Source: a bacterium (GTDB lineage: Bacteria > Desulfobacterota > Desulfobulbia > Desulfobulbales > Desulfobulbaceae). From it: DNA of 32,242 nt. A program made the position numbers and the translations under genes. Below the pieces are notes generated by a model. That model saw only the letters and a program-made list of their open reading frames with translations, had not been told where the DNA came from and ran no database searches. The stretch is taken from the NCBI GenBank assembly GCA_030538155.1, contig JAUNUN010000034.1, forward strand, positions 1 to 32,242, given 5' to 3'. Positions 24,681 to 32,242 of the stretch are shown piece after piece (position 1 is the first letter of the stretch; each line of letters starts with the position of its first letter).

Positions 24681-25853
24681 ATGAACGATAATTTGAAGAA
24701 CACCCACGCCAAAGGCCTGTGGTGGAAGCGTTTCTTTTATAACGTAACCGGCGCAAACTTTGACTATGAAGTCGGCCCCAACTGGTTTGCCTCGGTGATG
24801 GGCACCGGCATTATTGCCAATGCCACGGCCACCTTGCCCATTTTTTCCAACCGTCTCACGCTGTTTGCCCTGGTAGTCTGGTGCCTGGCCTGCTCGATGC
24901 TCATTGGTCTGTTTTTGGCAACGGTCTTTTTCCTGTTCCACCGGAAAAATGTGTGGGTCCGGCATTTTCAGGACCCCATGATGGCACAGTTTTACGGCGC
25001 ACCACCCATGGCCGCGCTCACGGTTGCGGGCGGGGCCTTGCTGGTGGGGCATCAGCTCCTGGGCTGGGATCTTGCCCTGAACATTGCCTGGATTCTGTGG
25101 ATCATCGGCACTGTTGCCGGCTTCTGCTCAGCCGTCATTATTCCGTACCGTCTCTTTACCGTGTTCCAGGTACGACCCGACTCCGCCTTTGGCGGCTGGC
25201 TCATGCCGGTTGTTCCGCCCATGGTTTCCGCCACCATCGGGGCCATGCTCGTTCCCCATGCTCCGGCGGGTGTGGTGAGGGAAACGCTCTTTTACCTCTG
25301 CTTTTCCCAGTTCGGCCTGAGCATGCTGGCCGCGCTGATCATTATTGCCATGATCTGGAGCCGCCTGGCCCACCACGGCACTTCGGGCACTTCGCGCGTG
25401 CCCACTCTATGGATCGTGCTTGGGCCTCTGGGCCAATCCATGACTGCCGCCGGCATCCTGGGCACGGTTGCCGTCGGCACCCTGCCTGAAAAACCGGCCT
25501 TTGGCTTTGAGCTCTTTGCCGTGTTTTACGGTGTCCCGGTCTTTGGCTACGTGCTCCTCTGGACCTGCCTGGCCATCCTGCTCACCCTCCGGGCCCACCA
25601 TAGAAACATGAGGTTTGCCCTCACCTACTGGGCCTTTACCTTCCCGGTCGGTACCTGCGTCACCGGCACGGCCCAACTGGCCCTTCATACCGGCCTGCCC
25701 CTCTTTGCCTGGGCAAGCATCCTGTTTTATCTGGGCCTGCTTGCCGCATGGGCAGTGGCTGCCTTCGGTACCACCAAGGGCATGATTACGGGACACCTGT
25801 TCAAACCACCCACCGCAGCCCCAAGCCCTATCATCTCGGTGAAAGATCCCTGA
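24681..25853 (+). CDS. TDT-family transporter (TehA/Ssu1/SLAC1-like)
   Basis: 390 residues with ten membrane segments. The N-terminal signature VGPNWFASVMGTGIIANATATLP is typical of the tellurite-resistance/dicarboxylate transporter family. Members carry tellurite, malate, sulfite or chloride-like anions. The segment order (GGWLMPVVPPMVSATIGAMLVPHAP; GPLGQSMTAAGILG) favours the C4-dicarboxylate/sulfite type. ATG 24681 has AAAGGA upstream; the frame is open 18 codons earlier. It is divergent from arsM with about 170 bp between, so joint control is possible. Confidence 0.9.
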   Translation: MNDNLKNTHAKGLWWKRFFYNVTGANFDYEVGPNWFASVMGTGIIANATATLPIFSNRLTLFALVVWCLACSMLIGLFLATVFFLFHRKNVWVRHFQDPMMAQFYGAPPMAALTVAGGALLVGHQLLGWDLALNIAWILWIIGTVAGFCSAVIIPYRLFTVFQVRPDSAFGGWLMPVVPPMVSATIGAMLVPHAPAGVVRETLFYLCFSQFGLSMLAALIIIAMIWSRLAHHGTSGTSRVPTLWIVLGPLGQSMTAAGILGTVAVGTLPEKPAFGFELFAVFYGVPVFGYVLLWTCLAILLTLRAHHRNMRFALTYWAFTFPVGTCVTGTAQLALHTGLPLFAWASILFYLGLLAAWAVAAFGTTKGMITGHLFKPPTAAPSPIISVKDP

Positions 25854-25884
25854 TCACTGATCACTAAGCTCCAAGAGAAAGAAT

Positions 25885-27419
25885 ATGCTGATAGAAATGC
25901 ACTGCCACAGCTGTGAGAAATCGGCCTGCAGCCGCGCCCATGCGGTTCAACTGGTCATCCGTGCCTATAAGCTCGGCCTCCAGGCCATCGTGTTCACAGA
26001 CCACCACTACCTGTGGGGCGAGAACGAACTGGCCGAGGTCAGTCGAGAGTCCGAAGTGCCGAACCACTTCATCATTCTTTCCGGACAAGAGTTTCGCACC
26101 TCGGATTTTGGCGATGTCCTGGTCTATGGCGCGGCGGAGACCATCGCCGCACAGCCCTTAACCTTGGCTGAGTTGAGGAGCCGCTATACGGAAGCGGCCC
26201 TGGTCTGGGCGCACCCTTACCGCAATGGGGTGATCCCCAATGCAGCTCAACTCCTTGATCCCGCCTTGGACGGCATTGAGATCTTCAGTTCCAACTACAC
26301 GGTATCAGACGCGACCCGGGCCCTGGCCGATTGGCATAAACACCGCTTTACCGCCATTGCCGGCACCGATACGCACGCGCTGACCTATACCGGCACCTAT
26401 CCCACGGTCTTCGACCATCCGGTTCATTCGATAGATGCTCTGGTCGAGGAATTGAAAGCCGGCCGTTGCCGCCCCTATATCAAGGAGGTTCCCAGAAGTG
26501 GGGCCACCGATACCGTGGTGAGCGAACTGGAGATGGGCTATCAGGGCTCTCCAGACCGCCGGGTGGTGATCATCAAATCCTATGCGGATGTCGAACTGTG
26601 GAAAAAAGGAGAGCGGAGTCACGAGATTGTCGAACAAATGTTGAAAAAAGGTTTTCGCGAAGGCAGATTCCGCATTCCAAAACCGCTGGATCGGGATCGC
26701 AACAACTTCAGTCTCTTATGGAAGAGTACGCGCCGGGGGCCTCCCTTTACGACACGATTATCCAGGCCGATGAGGAGGAGGCGCGGCACTACCTGCGCCT
26801 GACTGCGCAGTGGCTCGCGACCCTGCACCGTATGCGGCTTGCGATCACGCCAATGGATGAACTGTACCGGGAGGAGCCGGAACGCCTGCAACGCTACGTC
26901 AAGGCCCTGCGCGAACGCGCCCATCCGCATGCCGAGCGCGTAGCCCAACTGCGGGATGCAATCTGGACTGCGGAAAAAGCCCTACTGGAAAATGAACAGA
27001 AAAACCTGGTACAGGGGCACGGAGATTTTCATCCGAAGAACATCTTCATCGCCCAGGATAAGAACACCGGCGAGGAATACATCGCAGCCATTGATTTTGA
27101 CAGTTCCTGCCAACTGCCGCCGGCATTTGATGTGGGCACCTTTCTCTCGCAATACCGGAGCATGTTTTTTGATCAGTTTGATATCACGGACAAGGCACCG
27201 GTCGAGATTTTCCTTGAGGAGTATGAGCGGCAAAGCCGGGCGCGACAACCCGAATTCAGCTCTCAGGTCAACTTGTACCAGGCCCGCACCAACCTCAGCA
27301 TTCTTGCCTATCTGGCCAAGGTGGGCATGGGCGAGAGCGAACGCTTCTGGTCGACCCTGGTTGAGGCCGAGCATCATCTGGCCGAGGTGGCCTACCACGG
27401 CGCCATGTTTCGCCGCTGA
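25885..27419 (+). pseudogene. PHP-domain / APH-like kinase fusion interrupted by a one-base frameshift
   Basis: Frame 1 from ATG 25885 encodes a PHP metal-dependent phosphoesterase domain: H6, H8 in EMHCHS, FTDHHYLWGE, WAHPYRNGV, GTDTHAL. It then enters a kinase N-lobe (VVIIKSYADVELWKKGERS). At about 26713-26718 one base is missing: the sense continues in the next frame as MEEYAPGASLYDTIIQADEE, then catalytic GHGDFHPKNIF and AIDFDSSCQLPPAFDVGTF, to TGA 27419. Restored by one base, the product would be 511 residues. The kinase half belongs to the aminoglycoside-phosphotransferase fold. Both halves are otherwise undamaged, so a recent mutation, sequencing error or programmed shift is possible. 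It follows the TDT gene by 31 bp on the same strand. Confidence 0.8.
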
Positions 27420-27462
27420 TTAACCCTCGCAGCGGTAGTCTGCAGCGGCTGCCGGTCTAGAC

Positions 27463-27496
27463 AAAAAAGGGCACGCCATTCGGGGTGCCCCTTTTC
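27463..27496. terminator. Bidirectional terminator
   Basis: AAAAGGGCAC pairs with GTGCCCCTTTT with one bulged base between two convergent genes; A and T runs lie on both sides. Confidence 0.7.
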
Positions 27497-27538
27497 GTCC
27501 AGAATGACGGGCTCTTGTGTTCTAAGGGAGCCCACAGA

Positions 27539-28798
27539 TTATGATTTCAGGATGCCGCGCTCCACATAGACCGGCCGGGCCAGGGCCTTGAGTTGGGGCA
27601 GTTTGCGCAAAAACGCCAGGGCCCCCAAGATACAGCAGATTCCCCCTAAAATAACCACCAGAGGCGCACCGATGTAGTGGGCCAGAAAGCCCGCAAGCAG
27701 GCTGCCCAAAGGCATGGCTCCCATAAAGGCCATGGCATACAAACTCATCACCCTGCCCCGCTTGTCGTCATCGACCATGCTCTGAATAAGCGTGTTGCTG
27801 GAGGCCATCTGCAGCATCAGGCCTAAACCAATGATCGGCATGATCACCAGGGTCAGCCAAAAATTGGTGGACAGGCCCAGCCCGATCAGGCCCGAACCAA
27901 AGACCATGGCCGCGCAGGGGACTACCCGGCCAAGGCCCAAAACACTGGTGCGAGCGGCAAGATACAAGGCCCCGGCCAGTGCGCCCACGGCCACGGCGGA
28001 AATGAGAAAGCCCTGGGTGCGCGCATCTCCGTGCAGAACTTCCTGGGCAAAGATGGGCAGGAGCTGGCTGTAGCAGGCACCGGTCAGGCTGACCAGGGCC
28101 AGCAGCATGAGCAGGCAGCGGATGGGCGAAAAGCCGAAAGCATAGCGGAAACCCTCCTTGAGGTGTTCAAGGACCGCCCGCTTCTGCACCGGCTTGACAT
28201 ACTTCGGCACCCGCATGATCAAAAGCCCACCCAGCACCGCAATATAGCTGAGCCCATTGATGAGGAAGCATACGCCCTCTCCGACCCAGGCAATGATAAA
28301 ACCGGCTATGGCCGGGCCGATGAGTCGGGCACTGTTGAACATGGAGGAGTTGAGGGCAATGGCATTGGTCAGGTCTTCGCGGTGATCGATCATCTGCACG
28401 ATAAAGGACTGCCGCGCGGGCACATCCACCGCATTGATCATGCCCATAATCAGGCTCAGCACCACAATGTGCCAGATGGCCAGTAAACCGCTGAACATCT
28501 GCCCTGCCAGGGTAAGAGCCTGGAGCATGGAGAAAAACTGGGTAAGGATTACCAGCCGGTGCCGGTTCATGCGGTCGATGACTACGCCTGCAAAGGGGGT
28601 GACCACAAAGGCCGGAGCCTGGGAGACAAAACCGACCAGGCCAAGGAGCATCGGGCTTTCGCTCAAGCGCCACACCAGCCAGGCCAGGGCCGTGGCCTGC
28701 ATCCAGGTGCCGATCAGGGAAAGGGCCTGGCCAAAGAAAAAAAGCCGGAAATTCCTGGATCGCAGGGCACGGAACAGTTGGATGGGGCTTTTGGGCAT
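27539..28798 (-). CDS. Major facilitator superfamily transporter (EntS-like)
   Basis: 419 residues with 12 membrane segments. FRLFFFGQALSLIGTWMQATALAWLVW and the loop GVVIDRMNRHRLVI (motif A type) match the EntS/MFS_3 group. SLIMGMINAVDVPARQSFIVQM is a diagnostic segment of that group. Members export siderophores, drugs or other metabolites. No siderophore gene is nearby, so the substrate is unknown. Confidence 0.92.
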   Translation of the reverse strand: MPKSPIQLFRALRSRNFRLFFFGQALSLIGTWMQATALAWLVWRLSESPMLLGLVGFVSQAPAFVVTPFAGVVIDRMNRHRLVILTQFFSMLQALTLAGQMFSGLLAIWHIVVLSLIMGMINAVDVPARQSFIVQMIDHREDLTNAIALNSSMFNSARLIGPAIAGFIIAWVGEGVCFLINGLSYIAVLGGLLIMRVPKYVKPVQKRAVLEHLKEGFRYAFGFSPIRCLLMLLALVSLTGACYSQLLPIFAQEVLHGDARTQGFLISAVAVGALAGALYLAARTSVLGLGRVVPCAAMVFGSGLIGLGLSTNFWLTLVIMPIIGLGLMLQMASSNTLIQSMVDDDKRGRVMSLYAMAFMGAMPLGSLLAGFLAHYIGAPLVVILGGICCILGALAFLRKLPQLKALARPVYVERGILKS

Positions 28799-28839
28799 TT
28801 CTCTTTTTACGATTTTTTGGACATGTTTTTAGATATATG

Positions 28840-28978
28840 CAGGCAACTCTTCTTCCGCTTCCAGATCAACGACAGTATACCGAGAAGGCAAGGCATATGC
28901 GATACAGGCGCAATATCGATACGCCCTGCGAGCATTTGCCGAAGCCGACCCAGATAGGCCTTTGATATGGAACCGAAA
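28840..28978 (-). repeat. Dispersed repeat, copy B
   Basis: Read on the minus strand it begins CCATATCAAAGGCCTATCTG and continues TCGGCTTCGGCAAATGCTCG, matching copy A (22040-22145), and ends with a TCTGGAAGCGGA block. A frame through both copies gives similar short peptides (SKxYLxRLRQMLA), but neither has a plausible start, so I treat it as a non-coding repeat. Confidence 0.7.
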
Positions 28979-29329
28979 TTAGGCAAATTTACTTCTGAAC
29001 ATGAAGTAGACCGCGCCCACCAGGCAGAGACCGGCCCAGAGGTAATCGAGCTTGAGCTCCTCCTTGAGATAGAAAACCGAAAAGGGCACAAAGACCGTCA
29101 AGGTAATCACTTCCTGGATGATTTTGAGCTGGCCGACCGATAAGACCGTATAGCCTATCCTGTTGGCCGGCACCTGCAGCAGGTATTCAAAGAGGGCAAT
29201 GCCCCAACTGACCAGGGCTGCAATGATCCACGGTTTGTTGTTCAACTCCTTGAGGTGGGCGTACCAGGCAAAGGTCATGAACACATTGCTCAAGGTGAGC
29301 ATGCCGACCAAGAGGATGACCGAACGCAT
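28979..29329 (-). CDS. DMT-superfamily small membrane protein (DUF486)
   Basis: 116 residues and four membrane segments. It has the DUF486 pattern: MLTLSNVFMTFAWYAHLK, PWIIAALVSWGIALFEYLLQVPANRIGY and TLTVFVPFSVFYLKEELKLDYLWAGLCLVGAVYFMF. Transport function is unproven. ATG 29329 fits the family start better than the longer open frame to 29407. Confidence 0.88.
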   Translation of the reverse strand: MRSVILLVGMLTLSNVFMTFAWYAHLKELNNKPWIIAALVSWGIALFEYLLQVPANRIGYTVLSVGQLKIIQEVITLTVFVPFSVFYLKEELKLDYLWAGLCLVGAVYFMFRSKFA

Positions 29330-29627
29330 TGTTGTATTCCAGTGTAGAGATGAAGAATGGTTTGCCGGGTTGCAGCGTTTCAAGGTGGGAGGGCCGGCTG
29401 GAGGCAAAAACGGTCATCCGATGTACCACGTTGCCGGGCAGGATCATAAAAGACATGCTCCTTGCTTTGTGGTAGCTGATCATACGAAAACCACATAAAT
29501 GCTTGCCAGTCTATGCGTTTTTTATACTACGATCGGAATACAATGAACAGGCAGGAACATCCCTGAACTGATCAAATTCTCAATCTGTGATCGCAACACA
29601 TCAAAACAGGGCTGAATGGAGGCCAAG
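29330..29627. other. Intergenic region, nothing recognised
   Basis: About 298 bp between divergent genes; open frames in it are unsupported. Confidence 0.4.
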
Positions 29628-30197
29628 ATGAAAAGACGGACTTTGTCGTTTGCTCTGTTACTTGCACTCCTCTTTGCTGGGTGGGCTTGCAGCGCTTGGG
29701 CGGAAAGCGCATGGACGGAATTCACCTTTGACGAGCAGGCGGCCAAACAGGCCTACCCTTCTTTGGGCACAGGCGTTATTCCGCAAACGCCGGAAGCGCT
29801 GCTTCTGGTATTTAAGGATTTATTGGCCAATCCAGATATAGACGGGAAAGAGTTTTGCGAAAAACGTTTTGGGATTGACCGAGAAAAAGGATGGGTCGAA
29901 TCTATATTGCCCAGGGGTTTAAAAAAAGAATATTTAGTGACTTCATTAGGCTCTCCTCCTCTTCCGTCTGTTCCTTTTCGATTTGTCGAAACATTTATCA
30001 ATCGGGAAGACAAATTAGGTGGTCTTTCCTTGTTGTTTTTTGAGAATCTGGATTTTAGGATAACTCCGGCACTCACCCGACAGATTTTTGGGGAGCCGGA
30101 AGAAATCTGGGTTAATTCTCCCACTAGCGAGGTCAGCGGCGGAGAATATAAGGTAACGTATCGTTATTCAACTAAAAAATATACTATCGATTTTATT

Positions 30198-30205
30198 TTT
30201 CATAA
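30198..30205. repeat. Target-site duplication, left copy
   Basis: TTTCATAA directly before the IS, repeated at 31188-31195. Eight bases is the duplication size usual for IS1595 elements. Confidence 0.85.
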
Positions 30206-31187
30206 AGTGGCTCTCAATAAAACTCAGCAATTTTTATCGGCCCATGAGCCAGGCAGGCATTGAGCAGACGCAAGGGAAGCTCTGGTTCCCAAAACCTGCG
30301 GTTAAAACGGTAGCAAAACTCATCAAGATACTCCTGGAGATAGTGCGAAGAAACACCGTGAAAAGTTCCGTTGATGAATTTCTTCATGTTGCCAATCATG
30401 ATGTGCACCAAAGGCAACCAGGTTTTGGCCTTATCCGGCGGTGTCACTTTCTTGAGGTGCTCATGCTCTTTGCCGACAGCGTTCAGCGCGGGCAAGGCGT
30501 CGGTCTTCACTGTCTGGGCAGTCCGTAAATGCCGGACAAGGAAGGCTTCAACGCTTTTGTGACACACGCTGTCCACCGCTTGCATGGCAAGAAAGCCGGC
30601 TCCCTTTGCCCTGGTTTCAACCGCGACCAGCACAGGTCGTTTGCCGTCTGCACCCCTGCCCCGTTTACCGGAACGCTTGCCCCCCACAAAGGCATCATCA
30701 AGTTCAATCAGATTGGAAAGTTTGTAGATGCTGTCTCGATGGGCCATGGCTTGACGGATTTTCCGCAACATGTTGCGGGCAGTGGGCCAGGAAACACCCA
30801 GGTGTTTGGATGCCCGCAGGGCGGAGATGCCGCCTTTATCCGAAGCCATGAGGTAAATGGCCCAGAACCATTTGACCAGGGATATCTTGGTGGCATGAAA
30901 CAGAGTTCCGGCAGTAATGGAGACTTGATGTCGGCAGCGTGCGCATTGGTAGAGCCTGCGCGAGGCAATGAGGTATGCTTTTGTGTTGCCGCATGCAGGA
31001 CATTGAAAACCGTTTGGCCATCGCACTTTGACCAGAGCCTTGGCGCAGGCTTGTTCCGTGCCGAATCGTTTCTGCCACTGTATCAAACTGAGTGCCGGCA
31101 TTCGCATAGCAAGACCTCGTATTTAAAATATCAATCTGATCTTGCGTATAAATATAAGTATTAGGCTGAGGATTGTTAAGAGCCACA
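30206..31187 (-). mobile_element. IS1595-family insertion sequence (982 bp)
   Basis: It is bounded by imperfect terminal inverted repeats: left GTGGCTCTCAATAAAACTC (from 30207), right, read inward, GTGGCTCTTAACAATCCTC (from 31186), both followed by CAGC and, further in, TTAT. One complete transposase gene lies inside. The 8-bp direct repeat TTTCATAA flanks it. The element is intact and may be active. Confidence 0.9.
30214..31107 (-). CDS. IS1595-family (ISXO2-like) transposase
   Basis: 297 residues. An N-terminal zinc ribbon (CPACG near residues 37-41 and CARCRHQ near 56) precedes the ISXO2-like DDE domain: IELDDAFVGGKRSGKRGRG, VKTDALPALN, MIGNMKKFINGTFHGVSSHYLQEYLDEFCYRFNRR. It cuts and joins the ends of its own element. 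GAGGT lies six bases before ATG 31107. No frameshift is seen. Confidence 0.95.
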   Translation of the reverse strand: MRMPALSLIQWQKRFGTEQACAKALVKVRWPNGFQCPACGNTKAYLIASRRLYQCARCRHQVSITAGTLFHATKISLVKWFWAIYLMASDKGGISALRASKHLGVSWPTARNMLRKIRQAMAHRDSIYKLSNLIELDDAFVGGKRSGKRGRGADGKRPVLVAVETRAKGAGFLAMQAVDSVCHKSVEAFLVRHLRTAQTVKTDALPALNAVGKEHEHLKKVTPPDKAKTWLPLVHIMIGNMKKFINGTFHGVSSHYLQEYLDEFCYRFNRRFWEPELPLRLLNACLAHGPIKIAEFY

Positions 31188-31195
31188 TTTCATAA
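31188..31195. repeat. Target-site duplication, right copy
   Basis: TTTCATAA directly after the IS, identical to 30198-30205. Confidence 0.85.
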
Positions 31196-31495
31196 TGAGA
31201 ACGAGGCTAACAAAGCAACAATGCGAGCTTTTAAAAAACATCTTTCTGAACGAATACGTCAGGAGCAGGAGCGCCGGAAATCATTTGTCGTTCATAAGGC
31301 TACCTCGAATTATTCACTTTTTGAGTCAAACAGCCATTCTAATTTATTGATTTTGTGTGCCGGAAATCACTGGTGCCGTCATTTTTCGAACCTCCCATAA
31401 GAATTATCGGACGATCATTATCGAATTAAACAGATGGGAACGCCCCTAAACTGGCAAAACACTCAACGATGGAGGAATAGCCCCCTCTGGCAGGC

Positions 31496-31752
31496 TAGTT
31501 GTCACCATCTACTTTTCACCAGACTGGCGGTAAAGGAATCCCATGATGACCCGTTACTCTCCCGATCGTAAAGAAGCGATGTTGAGCAAGTTACTGCCAC
31601 CGTACAATTTGACGGTGGCAGAGCCGGCACGTCAGGAAGGCATCTCTGAAGCAACCCTTTATAGTTGGCGCAAACAAGCCAAGTTAGAGGGTCGTCCCGT
31701 GCCTGGACACACAAATAAAACAGGCCGCTTGAGGTAAAAAAAGTGACAACTA
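31496..31752. mobile_element. Short inverted-repeat element with orphan transposase fragment
   Basis: TAGTTGTCAC (31496-31505) and GTGACAACTA (31743-31752) are perfect 10-bp inverted repeats bounding 257 bp that contain one short transposase-type frame. It could be a deleted IS or a non-autonomous element. No target duplication was found. Confidence 0.5.
31543..31737 (+). CDS. Truncated transposase OrfA (helix-turn-helix part)
   Basis: 64 residues. RYSPDRKEAMLSKLLPPYN and GISEATLYSWRKQAK form the N-terminal helix-turn-helix of IS3/IS911-like OrfA proteins. The usual second part and OrfB are absent, so it cannot transpose alone. A remnant inside the inverted-repeat element. Confidence 0.7.
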   Translation: MMTRYSPDRKEAMLSKLLPPYNLTVAEPARQEGISEATLYSWRKQAKLEGRPVPGHTNKTGRLR

Positions 31753-32151
31753 TCTTGAAAAACGCCGAACCGCATGTAAGAGATCATTCAAAACACTGGA
31801 GGCCCCTCGGTTATAGCTTAATCTTTCCTCCAAAATTTCCGCAAGACGCCGTTTGGTTTGATCTGATAACTCAGGCCAGAAGATTTTCCATTGATCGCAA
31901 AGCCATTGTTCGGCATCCTCTCGAAAGCTTAAGTTGGAACTAAATAACCAGTGTTGAGCTAGGAGGGAGCCACCGCCGTCAAGTAGAATTTTTCGGTGCA
32001 GGCCGTTAAGAGTAGAATTATCAATCGCGCCCCAATTACGTGAATCTCGTGCTTGTATTTTCCAGTCAGGAATTGCCTTGTCTAGTTCTGAACGAATCTG
32101 GAATATATCGCCAACCGCACCACTTGAGCATAGGAACTGATCTAGTGTCAT
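31750..32151 (-). CDS. Protein of unknown function, perhaps 3'-truncated
   Basis: 133 residues from ATG 32151, with AAGGTGA seven bases upstream. It is rich in Trp and Leu, has no signal peptide or membrane segment, and I recognise no family. Its TAG stop is formed by the first bases of the inverted-repeat element (31750-31752), so the natural C-terminus may have been cut off. It follows the end of another frame by 25 bp and could be the second gene of a two-gene unit. Confidence 0.6.
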   Translation of the reverse strand: MTLDQFLCSSGAVGDIFQIRSELDKAIPDWKIQARDSRNWGAIDNSTLNGLHRKILLDGGGSLLAQHWLFSSNLSFREDAEQWLCDQWKIFWPELSDQTKRRLAEILEERLSYNRGASSVLNDLLHAVRRFSR

Positions 32152-32176
32152 TTCTGTTCACCTTATAGATTGTTTT

Positions 32177-32242
32177 TTATATTTCAGCTTCAGGCTCCCT
32201 CGAAGAATACTCATAGTGCTTCTTGGTGAGATTTTTCATCCA
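32177..32242 (-). CDS. C-terminal end of a gene entering from outside (partial)
   Basis: On the minus strand a frame of 21 codons (ending KKHYEYSSREPEAEI) runs from the window edge to TAA 32177-32179, just before the ribosome site of the 133-residue gene. Too short to identify; other frames cannot be excluded. Confidence 0.35.
   Translation of the reverse strand, partial: WMKNLTKKHYEYSSREPEAEI

Larger units (their letters stand above)
29628..31400 (+). pseudogene. Exported protein of unknown function, split by an IS1595-family insertion
   Basis: The 5' part (29628-30205) starts at ATG 29628 after GGAGG and encodes a signal peptide (MKRRTLSFALLLALLFAGWA, cleavage near WAES) and a domain I do not recognise. 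The IS and one copy of the 8-bp duplication interrupt it. Joining 30205 to 31196 restores the frame: DFIFHNENEANKATMRAFKKHL and about 60 more residues to TAA 31398-31400, 260 residues in all. As it stands the upstream part runs into the IS and stops at 30263. The exact frame restoration shows the insertion is the only visible lesion. Confidence 0.85.

Noticed and set aside
30529..31164. Plus-strand frame of 211 codons within the IS element
   Set aside because: Antisense to the intact transposase; no motif or ribosome site.
1..32242. CRISPR arrays, rRNA or tRNA genes
   Set aside because: No regularly spaced direct repeats, rRNA-like stretches or cloverleaf sequences were recognised by reading both strands; no tRNA covariance search could be run.

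Overview
The window looks like the chromosome of a GC-rich anaerobic or facultatively anaerobic proteobacterium, most likely a Desulfobulbales/Desulfobacterota-type organism. The reasons are a periplasmic multihaem c-type cytochrome, a DUF169 protein, an ArsM of the short bacterial type, and two coding regions that only make sense if TGA is read as selenocysteine. No rRNA, tRNA or phylogenetic marker is present, so the assignment is an inference from gene content.

Layout. 1-1900: remains of an integron cassette array. It holds an AT-rich membrane acyltransferase cassette with a 59-bp attC, a segment with no convincing gene, and a decayed aac(6')-type acetyltransferase cassette with its own 93-bp attC. 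1973-6618: hrpA-type RNA helicase and an EamA transporter. 6619-7055: intergenic DNA with REP-like palindromes. 7056-13642: metabolic and stress genes (chromate transporter, old-yellow-enzyme oxidoreductase, O-methyltransferase, exported metallo-beta-lactamase-fold hydrolase, cardiolipin synthase). 13841-16168: a cold-shock style block (RRM protein, DEAD-box helicase, cold-shock protein, small basic protein). 16391-18106: catalase with a good sigma70-type promoter and a possible Fur/PerR operator. 18313-21035: ModE-like regulator divergent from a five-haem cytochrome with an in-frame TGA, then DUF169. 21115-23373: YitT membrane protein, a ureohydrolase homologue that has lost most metal ligands, and a small CxxC protein. 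23657-25853: ArsM with an in-frame TGA at the arsenic-binding cysteine position, divergent from a TDT-family exporter. 25885-27419: PHP domain fused to an aminoglycoside-phosphotransferase-like kinase, broken by one base. 27539-29329: MFS and DUF486 transporters. 29628-32242: mobile and variable end, with a secreted-protein gene cut by an IS1595-family element with clean 8-bp target duplication, a short inverted-repeat element with an orphan transposase fragment, and unknown AT-richer genes.

Most notable points: (1) two separate genes carry an in-frame TGA where the reading frame and homology continue for 73 and 126 more codons, each followed at about 22-24 nt by a hairpin with a G in the apical loop, as expected of a bacterial SECIS; (2) a decayed antibiotic acetyltransferase cassette flanked by foldable attC sites; (3) an arginase-fold protein with four acidic site residues replaced; (4) a PHP-kinase fusion; (5) an IS insertion from which the original gene can be read back exactly; (6) a dispersed repeat found in at least two intergenic places.
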